Positions 1 to 10,228 of a stretch of DNA of 64,000 nucleotides are shown here, in pieces. The translations under genes and the position numbers were made by a program. The stretch is taken from positions 1,021,938 to 1,085,937 of the forward strand of contig CAJIYI010000001.1 of the NCBI GenBank assembly GCA_905181595.1. The letters run 5' to 3'. This stretch comes from an uncultured SAR86 cluster bacterium. GTDB taxonomy: Bacteria; Pseudomonadota; Gammaproteobacteria; Magnimaribacterales; D2472. Position 1 is the first letter of the stretch. Each line of letters starts with the position of its first letter. The notes below the pieces were generated by a model that was given only the letters and a program-made list of their open reading frames with translations, searched no databases and was not told where the DNA came from.

Positions 1-1
1 A

Positions 2-1705
2 GTGGAGAATGTTCAATGGCCGACCCCTGTAACGATACCGTATCCACCTTTAATGACATTTGGGTATGAGGGTGATGTTGTTTTTCCATTCAAAGTTTTT
101 CGCTCTCTTGACTCTCCACTTGAAAAGATAAGTCTAGAGTTTGATTTTTTAATTTGTGCAGATATTTGCATCCCTGAAAGCGCATCTTTAACCCTAGATT
201 TATCTTCAGCTCCTCCTAGCCTTCTTTTAAATAAAGCGGTAACAAATCTACCAACAAACTTTATTCAAACAAACAGTTCAAGCGATCAAGAAACCTTGAA
301 AGTAACCTTTCAATCCTCTGAAGAAATTAAGAGCGCGTATCTTTTTCCCAAGCAAGATAATGTGTTTGTCTACACACCCTCTCAAAAACTGGTCAAGTTA
401 AACGACGACACCTATGAGATTAGTGTTCCACTCTTAAGCTCAGATATAAACTTCTTTTCAGGTATTTTAAGTTTAAACGGAGAAGGGTTTCAGATAGAGG
501 AAAATCTTCAATCTGTTTCTAGCATGTCCTTATGGCAGGCCATTCTATTTGCCTTAATTGGTGGGTTGATATTGAACTTGATGCCCTGCGTTTTCCCAGT
601 AATTTCTTTAAAAGTATTGAGTTTTGTTTCTATGGGTGGAGACGATCATGCAAAAATTAGAACTCATGCCCTCTCATTTGCGGGAGGTGTTATGTCTACG
701 TTTATATCAATTGCAACGGCCTTACTTATTATTCGATCAAGTGGGTCTATGATTGGTTGGGGTTACCAATTGCAATCCCCTATCGTCGTAGGAATTTTAA
801 CCCTTATCATGCTTGGAATTGGCTTAGTGCTTTTGACTAATATTAATTTTGCTGCTGGATTAACTACCTTAGGCTCAAGTGTCCAATCAAGAAATGATTA
901 TTCTGGCTCTTTCTTTACGGGTGTTCTGGCTGTGGTCGTAGCATCACCTTGTACAGCTCCATTTATGGGTGCAGCAATTGGTTATGCTTTATTGCAACCA
1001 TCTTTCGCAACTTTACCAATATTCATAGCTCTTGGCCTTGGCTTTGCAGGGCCCTATTTAATCCTTGCTTTGAAACCTCAATGGATAAGCGCGCTCCCAA
1101 AACCTGGCGCTTGGATGGAAACCCTTAAACAATTTTTTGCATTTCCAATGATTGCCACAGCTTTGTGGCTAATGTGGGTTTTTATGGTGCAAACATCAGG
1201 AGATGCGTTAATTTTGTTACTAATTTTAAGCTTAATACTTGGTGCGGCGGTTTGGATGATTGCAACATTTAAAGGGAGATGGAAATGGATTGGCATGATC
1301 ATGACTGTCATTACAGCCTTTCAGATCTTTAATAACCTTCCAGCCTCTTCAAATGAGATGAGGGTAGATGCATCTGCAGAAAAATGGAGCCTTGAGATTG
1401 AGTCAGAAATGCAATCTCAAAATCAAGCCTATCTAATAAATTTTACAGCAGCATGGTGCATTACCTGCCAGACAAATGAAAAGACTGCGCTTGCAAGAGA
1501 AAAAGTAAAAGAATACTTAGCAGAAGAAAATATTACTTACGTTAAAGCAGATTGGACAAATCGGAATGAAGAAATTGCAATTGGCTTGGCAAAATACGAG
1601 AGAACTGGAATTCCTCTGTACATTTTTTGGAAACCAGGCATGCGTGGTTCTAAAATTTTACCAGCCGTTCTAACGGAAGATTCATTAATAAAGTCAATGC
1701 AATGA
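2..1705 (+). CDS. DsbD-like thiol:disulfide interchange protein (transmembrane domain plus C-terminal thioredoxin domain), 5' end cut by window edge
   Basis: Multi-TM region with LNLMPCVFPVISLK and ASPCTAPFMG motifs, C-terminal thioredoxin CITC (FTAAWCITCQ); ORF open at window start. Confidence 0.9.
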   Translation: MENVQWPTPVTIPYPPLMTFGYEGDVVFPFKVFRSLDSPLEKISLEFDFLICADICIPESASLTLDLSSAPPSLLLNKAVTNLPTNFIQTNSSSDQETLKVTFQSSEEIKSAYLFPKQDNVFVYTPSQKLVKLNDDTYEISVPLLSSDINFFSGILSLNGEGFQIEENLQSVSSMSLWQAILFALIGGLILNLMPCVFPVISLKVLSFVSMGGDDHAKIRTHALSFAGGVMSTFISIATALLIIRSSGSMIGWGYQLQSPIVVGILTLIMLGIGLVLLTNINFAAGLTTLGSSVQSRNDYSGSFFTGVLAVVVASPCTAPFMGAAIGYALLQPSFATLPIFIALGLGFAGPYLILALKPQWISALPKPGAWMETLKQFFAFPMIATALWLMWVFMVQTSGDALILLLILSLILGAAVWMIATFKGRWKWIGMIMTVITAFQIFNNLPASSNEMRVDASAEKWSLEIESEMQSQNQAYLINFTAAWCITCQTNEKTALAREKVKEYLAEENITYVKADWTNRNEEIAIGLAKYERTGIPLYIFWKPGMRGSKILPAVLTEDSLIKSMQ

Positions 1706-2334
1706 AACTTTACATAAACCTCATAGCCTCTTTTTTGATTGCAAGTATAAGCTTTGCAGGTGACATTGAATTACAGAACCCCTCAACAAATCAAAAGGCC
1801 CCAGATTTCTCTGGCATTAATAGTTATGGAGAAATGATTAGACTGTCTGATTTTATCGGCAAACCGGTCATATTAGAATGGACTAATCATGAGTGCCCCT
1901 ATGTAGCAAGGCATTACAACGAAAATAACATGCAAGCTGTGCAAAAAATTGCTCAGGATCAGGAAATCATCTGGCTCAGTATTATCTCTTCAACGCCTGG
2001 AGATCAAGGGCACGTTAGTCCAAGCAAAGCCAATGAGCTAACTGTTGCTAGAGGCGCATATCCATCTCATGTGTTGCTAGATGAATCAGGGGAAATTGGT
2101 ATGCTCTATGGCGCCAAAACTACCCCACACATGTTTATGATTGATGCGAATGGGGTACTGCGATACAAAGGGGCAATTGATGACATAGGAAGAGGCATGC
2201 AATTTTTTGATGCTTCATTTTCAAAAGCAGTGAATTATGTCAGTTCTCAGCTTCCAAAGCTGATTACTCAAAAAGCCTTAGGTATAGATTCCACTGTGGC
2301 ATATGGCTGCAGTGTTAAGTACAACTATGACTAA
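1702..2334 (+). CDS. Redoxin/AhpC-TSA-like thioredoxin-fold protein with signal peptide
   Basis: Signal peptide; EWTNHECPYVARHYN and TTPHMFMIDANGVLRYKGAIDD motifs; 4-nt overlap with the DsbD-like gene. Confidence 0.8.
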   Translation: MKLYINLIASFLIASISFAGDIELQNPSTNQKAPDFSGINSYGEMIRLSDFIGKPVILEWTNHECPYVARHYNENNMQAVQKIAQDQEIIWLSIISSTPGDQGHVSPSKANELTVARGAYPSHVLLDESGEIGMLYGAKTTPHMFMIDANGVLRYKGAIDDIGRGMQFFDASFSKAVNYVSSQLPKLITQKALGIDSTVAYGCSVKYNYD

Positions 2335-2390
2335 TTAATGTATTTTCAATAAAGTCTGATATAACATAGGTCTCAAAACACTGTTTTAAA

Positions 2391-3095
2391 ATGAATTATC
2401 CAGCATTTGAAGTATTTGGAACTCAGCACCTTTTGTCGCTGTTGATTTGTTTAGTAGCAATTATTGGTTTTCCAAAATTGTTTCAAAATCAAGTGAGCTC
2501 TCGCAAGATTTTAGGTGGCAAGATCGTTGCTGGCTTAATGATCTTGCACATGATTACGCAGCCGATTTATGATATTTTTCTGTTTAAGCTGCCATGGAAA
2601 GAAGAGTTTCCTTTGCATATGTGCGATATGTCATCCATAGCTTTAATCATTTTTTTGCTAAACGAGAAAGCGCCCAAAATTTTATTTCATTGCGCGTACT
2701 TTTGGGGAGTCTGTGGCGCAACAATGGCTTTGGCTACACCAGATTTAGATTATGGATTTCCACATGGGGAGTACTCACCATTTTTTTGGGGTCATAGTTT
2801 GATATTAATGGCAGTGGCGTATGTCATTATGGTGAAGAGAGAACGTCCGTATTTATCAGACATTCCAAAAGTTATTGGAGTGACTCTAGGGCTGTTAGTA
2901 ATTGTGTATTTCATAAATCTTATCATTGGTCCGCCAGCCAACTATTGGTATCTTCTTGAAAGACCTGTTGATGGAACCTTGCTGGACTATTTCCCTGATC
3001 CGCCCTTCCATCTTATTGGAACAATTCCTTTGGCTGCATTCTTATTTTACGTTGCCTACCTTCCATTTTTTGTAAGAGATAAACTCTCTAAGTAA
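2391..3095 (+). CDS. TIGR02206/YwaF-like integral membrane protein
   Basis: Multi-TM ORF with LPLHMCDMSSI-like motif. Confidence 0.6.
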   Translation: MNYPAFEVFGTQHLLSLLICLVAIIGFPKLFQNQVSSRKILGGKIVAGLMILHMITQPIYDIFLFKLPWKEEFPLHMCDMSSIALIIFLLNEKAPKILFHCAYFWGVCGATMALATPDLDYGFPHGEYSPFFWGHSLILMAVAYVIMVKRERPYLSDIPKVIGVTLGLLVIVYFINLIIGPPANYWYLLERPVDGTLLDYFPDPPFHLIGTIPLAAFLFYVAYLPFFVRDKLSK

Positions 3096-3106
3096 GGGCA
3101 ACAATA

Positions 3107-4093
3107 ATGAAACTGGAACCTAATACCTGGTTTGATGAGGTTGTAAAAACTTATCATATTATTGCTCCGCACATACATCACACTCAAGTAGTTACTTGCC
3201 CTGATTTAAATGAAGAGCTGGGTGGGAAGTTTCTCTTTAAACCTGAATCCCTTCAGATTACCGGCTCATTTAAGGTTAGAGGTGCTCTTTCGGCGATCTC
3301 TCGACTTTCAAAAGATGAGCTCAAAAGAGGCGTTATTGCCTACTCATCTGGCAACCATGCCCAAGGTGTTGCTCATGCAGCAAAGGTTTTTAATACTCCG
3401 GCAACGGTTCTTATGCCTACCGATGCTCCTTCAAGAAAAGTTGCAAATGCTCGCGAACTTGGAGCTGAAGTCATTTTTTATAATCGTCGAACAGAAAGCA
3501 GAGAAGAAATGAGCGCAGAAATAGCCAAAGAAAGAAATCTTGTGCTGATCAACCCATACGATGCGTTAGAGACAATCTATGGCCAAGGCACTGCCGCTTA
3601 TGAAGTGATTCATGATGTTAACAACCCAAAGCTTGATAATGCCATTATTTGTGCTGGCGGAGGTGGCTTAACTGCTGGGTCATGCATCTCAATCAAACAT
3701 ATCAATCCCGAGTGCAATGTCTTTACTGCTGAACCAGAAGAGTGGAACGATCATGAGCAGTCGTTTGAACAAAATACCCGCATTGCCGTGGATGTAAATC
3801 GAGGCGGCTTATGTGACGGTATCATGACCCCAACTCCCGGAGAGATACCTTTTGCTATCAATCAACATTTTGGTGTTAAAGGTCTTTCTGCTTCAGATGA
3901 AATGGTCTGCAATGCCATGAAATTTGCCTTTGATCGGCTCAATTTAAAACTAGAGCCTAGTGGAGCTATTGCCTTGGCATGCTTGCTAGAGAATAAAGAG
4001 AAATTCAAGAATTCAAGAACGTTAATAATGCTGTCTGGCGGAAACGTTGACGAGGAGACATTTATCAACTGTCTTGCTAGGGCTAATCCTTAG
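3107..4093 (+). CDS. Threonine/serine dehydratase-like PLP enzyme
   Basis: PLP lysine motif GSFKVRGA, SSGNHAQGVA, CAGGGGLTAG. Confidence 0.88.
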   Translation: MKLEPNTWFDEVVKTYHIIAPHIHHTQVVTCPDLNEELGGKFLFKPESLQITGSFKVRGALSAISRLSKDELKRGVIAYSSGNHAQGVAHAAKVFNTPATVLMPTDAPSRKVANARELGAEVIFYNRRTESREEMSAEIAKERNLVLINPYDALETIYGQGTAAYEVIHDVNNPKLDNAIICAGGGGLTAGSCISIKHINPECNVFTAEPEEWNDHEQSFEQNTRIAVDVNRGGLCDGIMTPTPGEIPFAINQHFGVKGLSASDEMVCNAMKFAFDRLNLKLEPSGAIALACLLENKEKFKNSRTLIMLSGGNVDEETFINCLARANP

Positions 4094-4817
4094 AGTCTTC
4101 TTCTGAGTTGACTAGATTGTCAATTCCAGAGCCTCCCATCATGACATCTACGATAACGCCAATGACCATATTTAAAAGGATCACTGCATTGATAATGATA
4201 AACGAGACAAAGAATACCCAAGCAAAAGGATAAACCTCAATAACTTCGCCCATGATCGCAGCCCAATCATCATAAGTTGCTATTTGGACCAGGGTAATTA
4301 AAGCTAGACCAATATTTCCCCAGTGAGCTGGGTCAATAGGGCCAAAGAACATTGTTCCAATAGCGCCCCACACATACATAAAAATAAACATCAACAAGGC
4401 TATAAAACCAACTCTTGGAATAGTTTTTGCAAGTGAATCAATAATATGACGAAATGCAGGAACAACTGTGATGATTCGCAGTACTCGAATAATTCGCAAT
4501 AACCTTGCAACAAATACACTTTCTACATTATTAATAGGTACAAGTGAGATAGTAACAATCAAGAAATCAAAAATATTCCAGCCATCTGAAAAAAATTTGA
4601 TCAATGAACGCTCTGAGATCATTCTAATAATAATTTCAATAACAAAAAATACGGTAATACCGTAATTAAAGATGTCGATATAAAACGTGTATTGAGGGGG
4701 TATATCGTAAGAAGTGACTCCAGCATAAACTGCAGAAGCTAAAATAACAGAGATAACAATACCGCTGAATAATTTACTGTTTCTTATTCGAAGAAAAAAA
4801 TTAACAAAACGATTCAT
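4083..4817 (-). CDS. Bacterial voltage-gated ion channel (NaChBac-like, 6TM)
   Basis: S4 arginine repeat ARLLRIIRVLRII; pore loop TLVQIATYDDWAAIM; S6 with NMVIGVIVDVM. Confidence 0.88.
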   Translation of the reverse strand: MNRFVNFFLRIRNSKLFSGIVISVILASAVYAGVTSYDIPPQYTFYIDIFNYGITVFFVIEIIIRMISERSLIKFFSDGWNIFDFLIVTISLVPINNVESVFVARLLRIIRVLRIITVVPAFRHIIDSLAKTIPRVGFIALLMFIFMYVWGAIGTMFFGPIDPAHWGNIGLALITLVQIATYDDWAAIMGEVIEVYPFAWVFFVSFIIINAVILLNMVIGVIVDVMMGGSGIDNLVNSEEDSKD

Positions 4818-4920
4818 AGCCCAATAATAAAGATAAGTGTTTTATTTACAACCTTTCAGCTATTTCAATCAATAAAACTTGTTTGCTTTATAATAGAATC
4901 TGTTAAAAAATAGAGACTAT

Positions 4921-6087
4921 ATGGACGGATTAACACAAATAATTACTAATGTCTGGAATGAAGGTTTTTTAGGCATAGGGGTAACCGAAATTATTGTTTC
5001 GATGTTAATTTTTGTTGCCGGAGCATTAACCAGGGCAATACTGCTTGGTAGAGTTTTAAAATGGCTTGAGGGTTTAACTGCTAGCACTGAATCTGAGGTG
5101 GACGATGTATTACTCGAAGCATTAAAAAAACCTTTGGGCTATGTACCAATGACTATAGCTCTATATTTAATAGCCTTATACTTACCTTTGGCAGGCGTTG
5201 CTGAGTTATTTGCTACCAATCTTATAAAAGCTTTGATTGCTTTTACAATCTTTAGCACACTGGCAAATAGCGTTCCTCCAATCTTTCAAGCTTTTACATC
5301 AACAGCAGTTTTAACTAAATCAATGACTATGTGGCTAGAGCGCGCAGCCAGGATGATTATTTGGGTTATTGGTGCCGGTATTATTTTGGATATTTTTGGT
5401 ATTCAAATCGGTCCTTTGGTTGCAGGCTTGGGTCTATTTTCAGTTGCAGTAGCATTGGGAGCTCAAGATCTATTTAAAAATTTAATCTCTGGAATTTTAA
5501 TTATTGGAGAAAATAGATTTCAACCTGGAGACAGAATAGAAGTACCTGGGCAGCTTCATGGCATGGTTGAAGATATTGGCTTTAGATCAACTCTAATTAG
5601 GATGTTCGACACATCCCCCATGCTGGTTCCCAATAAAGACTTATCAGACGTCAAAGTTATTAATCATGGAAACATGGAGTTTAGGAGGATTAGCTGGACT
5701 CTTAATTTGACCTACTCAACAACACAAAAACAGTTGGCAAAAATCTGTGAAGCCATTACCCAGTATATTGATGCCTCTGATCAATTCATTGTGAATCCTG
5801 GTCAAGAATCGTTCGCTAGAACCGAAGAATTAGCAGCAAGCTCAATAGATGTAAGAGTACTTTGTTATACAAAGCCAATTGGGTTTACTGATTTTTCTAA
5901 AGTAAAACAAGATCTTATTTTTGAAATTATTAAATTGGTTAGAGCTAACGGATCAGAGTTTGCCTTTCCATCATCATCAATATATATGGAAAATACAGAT
6001 CCGATTGATCCTGCGGAATACTCCACTGATGGTCTTGCACCTCAAAAAATATCTCATGACTCTGCTCCCGATCAAGGTAATGATTAA
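4921..6087 (+). CDS. MscS-family mechanosensitive ion channel
   Basis: TM region followed by MscS beta domain (GLGLFSVAVALGAQDLFKNLISGILIIGENRFQPGDRIEV). Confidence 0.9.
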   Translation: MDGLTQIITNVWNEGFLGIGVTEIIVSMLIFVAGALTRAILLGRVLKWLEGLTASTESEVDDVLLEALKKPLGYVPMTIALYLIALYLPLAGVAELFATNLIKALIAFTIFSTLANSVPPIFQAFTSTAVLTKSMTMWLERAARMIIWVIGAGIILDIFGIQIGPLVAGLGLFSVAVALGAQDLFKNLISGILIIGENRFQPGDRIEVPGQLHGMVEDIGFRSTLIRMFDTSPMLVPNKDLSDVKVINHGNMEFRRISWTLNLTYSTTQKQLAKICEAITQYIDASDQFIVNPGQESFARTEELAASSIDVRVLCYTKPIGFTDFSKVKQDLIFEIIKLVRANGSEFAFPSSSIYMENTDPIDPAEYSTDGLAPQKISHDSAPDQGND

Positions 6088-6143
6088 ACAAATTTAATGG
6101 CTAAATGGCTGTTAAATAAATCTAAAGTGAGTGGATAATATAA

Positions 6144-7910
6144 ATGAGTGATCAAGCGATTTTAGCAACAACTTTAGTTATCCTAATGGGTCTGCTCATT
6201 TGGGGCAAATGGCGTTATGACGCTGTAACATTGATTTGTCTTGCCGCATTGGTATTGCTTGGAATAGTTCCAGCCAATGATGCATTTTCAGGGTTTGGTC
6301 ATCCAGCAGTCGTTACAGTAGCCTTGGTGCTATTGATTTCTCGAGGCCTACAAGAGGCAGGAATGGTTAGTTTGGCCGGTAATCTTATTTCTAGATATAC
6401 CTTAAGTGAAAATCAATATCTTGTTGTAATAATGGTGATAGCAGCCTTTTTATCATCTTTTATGAATAACATTGGTGCTATGGCTTTATTGCTGCCAATC
6501 ACGCTTTCGGTTTGCCAAAAGATGGATTGGAACCCGTCAAAGTTTCTTATGCCACTTGCTTTCGCGAGTATTTTAGGTGGAATGAATACTGTCATAGGAA
6601 CTCCTCCAAACATTATTATTGCGCAGTACAGACAAGAATATACGGGTGCTGCCTTTAACTTTTTTGATTACTCTTTTGTTGGCCTGGCAGTTAGTGTTGT
6701 CGGAATTTTGTTTATTGCTTTGATTGGATACAGGTTCGTTACGGTTCGTGAAAATGATGAAGACACAACGCGTTTAATTGATCTTAAAAACTATCTATTT
6801 GAAGTAAAAGTTAGAGACGATAGCAATGCGATTGGAATGAGGTTATCTGAGATCAAGAAAATTTCCGGTCCAGAAACAGAGGTTCTGGGAGTGGTAAATG
6901 AAACCGGTGGGGTCTCAAGAGTGTCAATGGCAAAAAAAATTCAACCCGGTCAAGTATTGGTGATTAAAACTTCGCCCGATGACATAGCTTCTATTCAAGA
7001 ACGATTAGGGTTTGAAATTGCAGAGAATTTAAACACAATTCAAGAATCAGATTTAGCTGAGATCGAAGTAATGGTAACTGCCGGCTCTAGATTGATTGGT
7101 CGCAAGCATGAATTCCTTAAGCGTCTTGCCTCAGATGATCTTGCATTACTAGGCTTATGGAGACGAGGAGCAAAGTTTAGAACTCGACTGGCTAAAGAAG
7201 CATTCAAAGTTGGAGATGTTTTGCTGCTTGGAGTTCGCACAATTGATGATGAGGGTGTTAAAGAAAGAATTAAGCATTTAGGGTTAATGCCTCTCATGGA
7301 AAGAGATTTGCAAACCATCCCAAGTAGAAGTCGACTGTTAAAAAGTCTAATATTTTTTACCGCAGCAATTGCCCTGACCGCCTTCAATGTGATGAACATA
7401 GTTGTTGCTTTCTTATTATGCGTAATTGCCTTTATCTCTATCAAAGTCCTCAATGGAAATTTATATAGGAATATTGAATGGCCTGTTGTGGTCATGCTCG
7501 CGGCAATGATTCCTGTGGGACAAGCCCTAGAAACATCAGGTATTTCCTTAAACATCGCTAACTTTATCTCTACCACCACTCATGGGATGGATTTACCTTG
7601 GTTGATCTTAATGATTCTAGTTATCACGATGTTCGTATCAGATATCGTAAACAATGCAGCGACAGCGGTTATCATGGCTCCTATTGCAGCTAATCTAGCA
7701 TTGCAGGTTGGACAGCCAGTAGAGCCGTTTTTGATGGCAGTGGCTGTAGGTGCAAGTTGCGCATTCCTCTCACCAATTGGTCATCAATGTAATACTTTGG
7801 TTATGGCTCCTGGAAACTATAAGTTTGGAGATTACTGGCGTCTTGGATTGCCACTAGAATGCGTGATCGTCGCCATATCGATACCTATGATTTTATTTGT
7901 GTGGACTTAA
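6144..7910 (+). CDS. SLC13/DASS-family permease with TrkA-C domains
   Basis: 12-TM architecture with central RCK-C-type repeats; NNIGAMALLLPI and NNAATAVIMAPIA motifs. Confidence 0.87.
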   Translation: MSDQAILATTLVILMGLLIWGKWRYDAVTLICLAALVLLGIVPANDAFSGFGHPAVVTVALVLLISRGLQEAGMVSLAGNLISRYTLSENQYLVVIMVIAAFLSSFMNNIGAMALLLPITLSVCQKMDWNPSKFLMPLAFASILGGMNTVIGTPPNIIIAQYRQEYTGAAFNFFDYSFVGLAVSVVGILFIALIGYRFVTVRENDEDTTRLIDLKNYLFEVKVRDDSNAIGMRLSEIKKISGPETEVLGVVNETGGVSRVSMAKKIQPGQVLVIKTSPDDIASIQERLGFEIAENLNTIQESDLAEIEVMVTAGSRLIGRKHEFLKRLASDDLALLGLWRRGAKFRTRLAKEAFKVGDVLLLGVRTIDDEGVKERIKHLGLMPLMERDLQTIPSRSRLLKSLIFFTAAIALTAFNVMNIVVAFLLCVIAFISIKVLNGNLYRNIEWPVVVMLAAMIPVGQALETSGISLNIANFISTTTHGMDLPWLILMILVITMFVSDIVNNAATAVIMAPIAANLALQVGQPVEPFLMAVAVGASCAFLSPIGHQCNTLVMAPGNYKFGDYWRLGLPLECVIVAISIPMILFVWT

Positions 7911-7922
7911 ATTTTTAAGTTG

Positions 7923-8651
7923 TTAAACAATCTTAGAAATTAAGTTGCTTAATTCAACAGGATCTTCAAAAAATGAGAAATGCCCTACCTCATTCATTGT
8001 GTAAGTATTGCTTGGAACTATAGCCGTAAAATTTTCTACAGCCTTTAAGTCAACTAACCTGTCTTTGCTGCCTAAGATTATTGAAATAGGCATTCCAAAG
8101 TTTTTTAAATCATTGAAATCTAATTGATAGTTATTGCATGCCTCTAGGTCGTCAAGCATCACGAGATCATCTCCCTCAGAAAAAGCATTTTTTAGACCAA
8201 GAAGTCTTCTATACAGACCATATTTAATAATAAAGTCAGCAGCATGCCCATTACCTGCTTTGGCTTTAGCAAGCAGTGCATCAGCCACTCTTGTAGGATA
8301 AATACTGTTAACCAGAATTAATGATTTAGCTGGAAAGTTATGCTTCGACACCATGTCCAAAGCAACCAACCCACCCATGCTGTGTCCACATAGAGATAGA
8401 TCTCTAAGATCATAGGTTTCCAAAGCATCAATCAAAAACTGACTGTAGGATTCAATGCTATTGCTTGAGGACCCTTTTGAGTCGCCGTGACCAGGCAGAT
8501 CAATTATTAAAGGCTTGTTATATTCAGACTCAGGTAATCTTATGGCTCTAACCAATCGGTGATCCATGCCCGCGCCCGCGATGAAAAGAATAGATTTTTT
8601 GTTCTGATCAATTGATTCAAAATTATGAAAGTATGTTTCTGAATTTTTCAT
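7923..8651 (-). CDS. Alpha/beta-fold hydrolase
   Basis: Nucleophile elbow GHSMGG, DLPGHGDS, terminal GHFSFFE histidine. Confidence 0.85.
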   Translation of the reverse strand: MKNSETYFHNFESIDQNKKSILFIAGAGMDHRLVRAIRLPESEYNKPLIIDLPGHGDSKGSSSNSIESYSQFLIDALETYDLRDLSLCGHSMGGLVALDMVSKHNFPAKSLILVNSIYPTRVADALLAKAKAGNGHAADFIIKYGLYRRLLGLKNAFSEGDDLVMLDDLEACNNYQLDFNDLKNFGMPISIILGSKDRLVDLKAVENFTAIVPSNTYTMNEVGHFSFFEDPVELSNLISKIV

Positions 8652-8713
8652 TGGCTTAATTTATTTTAATTCACACTGATGATCAAGTGACATCAAGTGA
8701 AACTTTTAAAATT

Positions 8714-8792
8714 TGGTAGACCCGAATGGACTCGAACCATCGACCTCCGCAATGTCAATGCGGCGCTCTAACCAAAACTGAGCTACGGGTCT
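8714..8792 (-). tRNA. tRNA-Val (GAC)
   Basis: Reverse strand folds as cloverleaf: acceptor AGACCCG/CGGGTCT, anticodon arm CCGCA-TTGACAT-TGCGG, T-arm GGTTCGAGTCC, encoded CCA. Confidence 0.93.
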
Positions 8793-8818
8793 AAATATCA
8801 AATTATTATACAGCTTAG

Positions 8819-10228
8819 TTAATCTGTGGAGGCAGATCTTTGCGTAAGAAATTCTTTTGTTTCCTCGAGAATATTTTGAGTTTCTTCTGGATGATCTTTG
8901 TCTAAAAGCTTCTCTAATTCAGCCATCACCTTATCCATTGAGCCCCAAGGGCCCTCTTCATTAAGACGTTGGTTAATTAGTGCTTGGTAGCGCCCTGTCA
9001 TGTCTTCAGGAGCCTCTTGAGGATAGAACTGGCAGATAAGCCTCTCTGCAAACAATCGATGTCTCTCGTCAGTAATATTCCTACAAATCTTAATCCTCTC
9101 TTCGGCTGAATCAATTCTATGAAAGTCAGCCATAAGCTCTTTATCTTGCTTGGATGGAAAACCGCCAGCATAAATCATCTGCTCAATGTGCTCATACTCA
9201 TTGTTCCAATTATCAATCTTGTCTGCCATAGCCTGGCTCACTAGCGTTTGAAATTCAGTGTTTGCTCTTACCTGCTCTGCCCTCTTCTCTAAAATAGCAA
9301 AATCCATATCAAAGATATCTTTGTTGTCTATCATGCTGCTTGGACAAATAGGAATGGTTTTATTAATACCGTACTTTTTAAAAGGTCCTGATTTACCAGG
9401 TTTTTGAACTAATGAGTATATTTCTTGAGTATCCATTTCAAAAATTTCATCTGGATCAAAGCTTAAATCAAAAAACATTAAATCGTTAGGTGCTTTACTC
9501 CCGCATGGCACAACTGGATATTTAAATATCTCGCGTCTAAAGACCTCGCCCAATCCAAGAAATCCAGGTTGCTGAACAGCAGCCTGCACTCCGGGTTTTG
9601 TAGAGATGCTTAGAAAGAAATCAATTAATTCTGGTTTTTTGGCATTAATTTTCTCTAAGAGACTAATCATTAATTTGCAGTCTGCTATCGCATCATGCGC
9701 GTCACCAATCTCTATGCCATTTGCCTCAGCGATGTCTGCCTGTTTTAGACTCACTCCAGGACCGCCGTTAAATAAAGGGATATTCAACACATCGGGTGCA
9801 AATGCTGCAACATTATTCATCATTAGCAAGATATCTAGCCTTCCGTTTCCATTGGTATTCGTTAAATAAGATTCAAATAGATTCCAATAGAACTGTCTGC
9901 GAACGAGCTCTTCATCGTATGCCATGCCATTAAAGGTAATAAAGACTGCTGGCTCATCGATCGTCCATTGGCGCCACTGCCTATTAAGATCTCTCATCAA
10001 TTCGTAATGAGAAATATTCGAATGGAAAAGATTGGTCTTTTTATTGGTTACCATTGCCATAGGATGAGGGATCGCCCATGGCAGAGGCGCACATCCTAAA
10101 TTCTGCTCATGCAAAATTTCTAAGCTGCGGCTCGTTTGAATTGAACCGCATTGAAGAATTTGAGAGAAGTCTTTTAAGAGCCCTGTTGTTTCAGTGTCAT
10201 AAAAAATTAAGTTAGAGCTAACGGACAC
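8819..10228 (-). CDS. sbcB: Exodeoxyribonuclease I
   Basis: DEDD exonuclease motif FYDTETTG, FNGMAYDEELVRRQFYW, GDAHDAIADC; length and C-terminal domain typical of ExoI. Confidence 0.9.
   Translation of the reverse strand: MSVSSNLIFYDTETTGLLKDFSQILQCGSIQTSRSLEILHEQNLGCAPLPWAIPHPMAMVTNKKTNLFHSNISHYELMRDLNRQWRQWTIDEPAVFITFNGMAYDEELVRRQFYWNLFESYLTNTNGNGRLDILLMMNNVAAFAPDVLNIPLFNGGPGVSLKQADIAEANGIEIGDAHDAIADCKLMISLLEKINAKKPELIDFFLSISTKPGVQAAVQQPGFLGLGEVFRREIFKYPVVPCGSKAPNDLMFFDLSFDPDEIFEMDTQEIYSLVQKPGKSGPFKKYGINKTIPICPSSMIDNKDIFDMDFAILEKRAEQVRANTEFQTLVSQAMADKIDNWNNEYEHIEQMIYAGGFPSKQDKELMADFHRIDSAEERIKICRNITDERHRLFAERLICQFYPQEAPEDMTGRYQALINQRLNEEGPWGSMDKVMAELEKLLDKDHPEETQNILEETKEFLTQRSASTD

Noticed and set aside
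7040-7579. 179-aa minus-strand ORF
   Set aside because: Antisense to the well-supported SLC13 permease; composition is a shadow of the sense codons.
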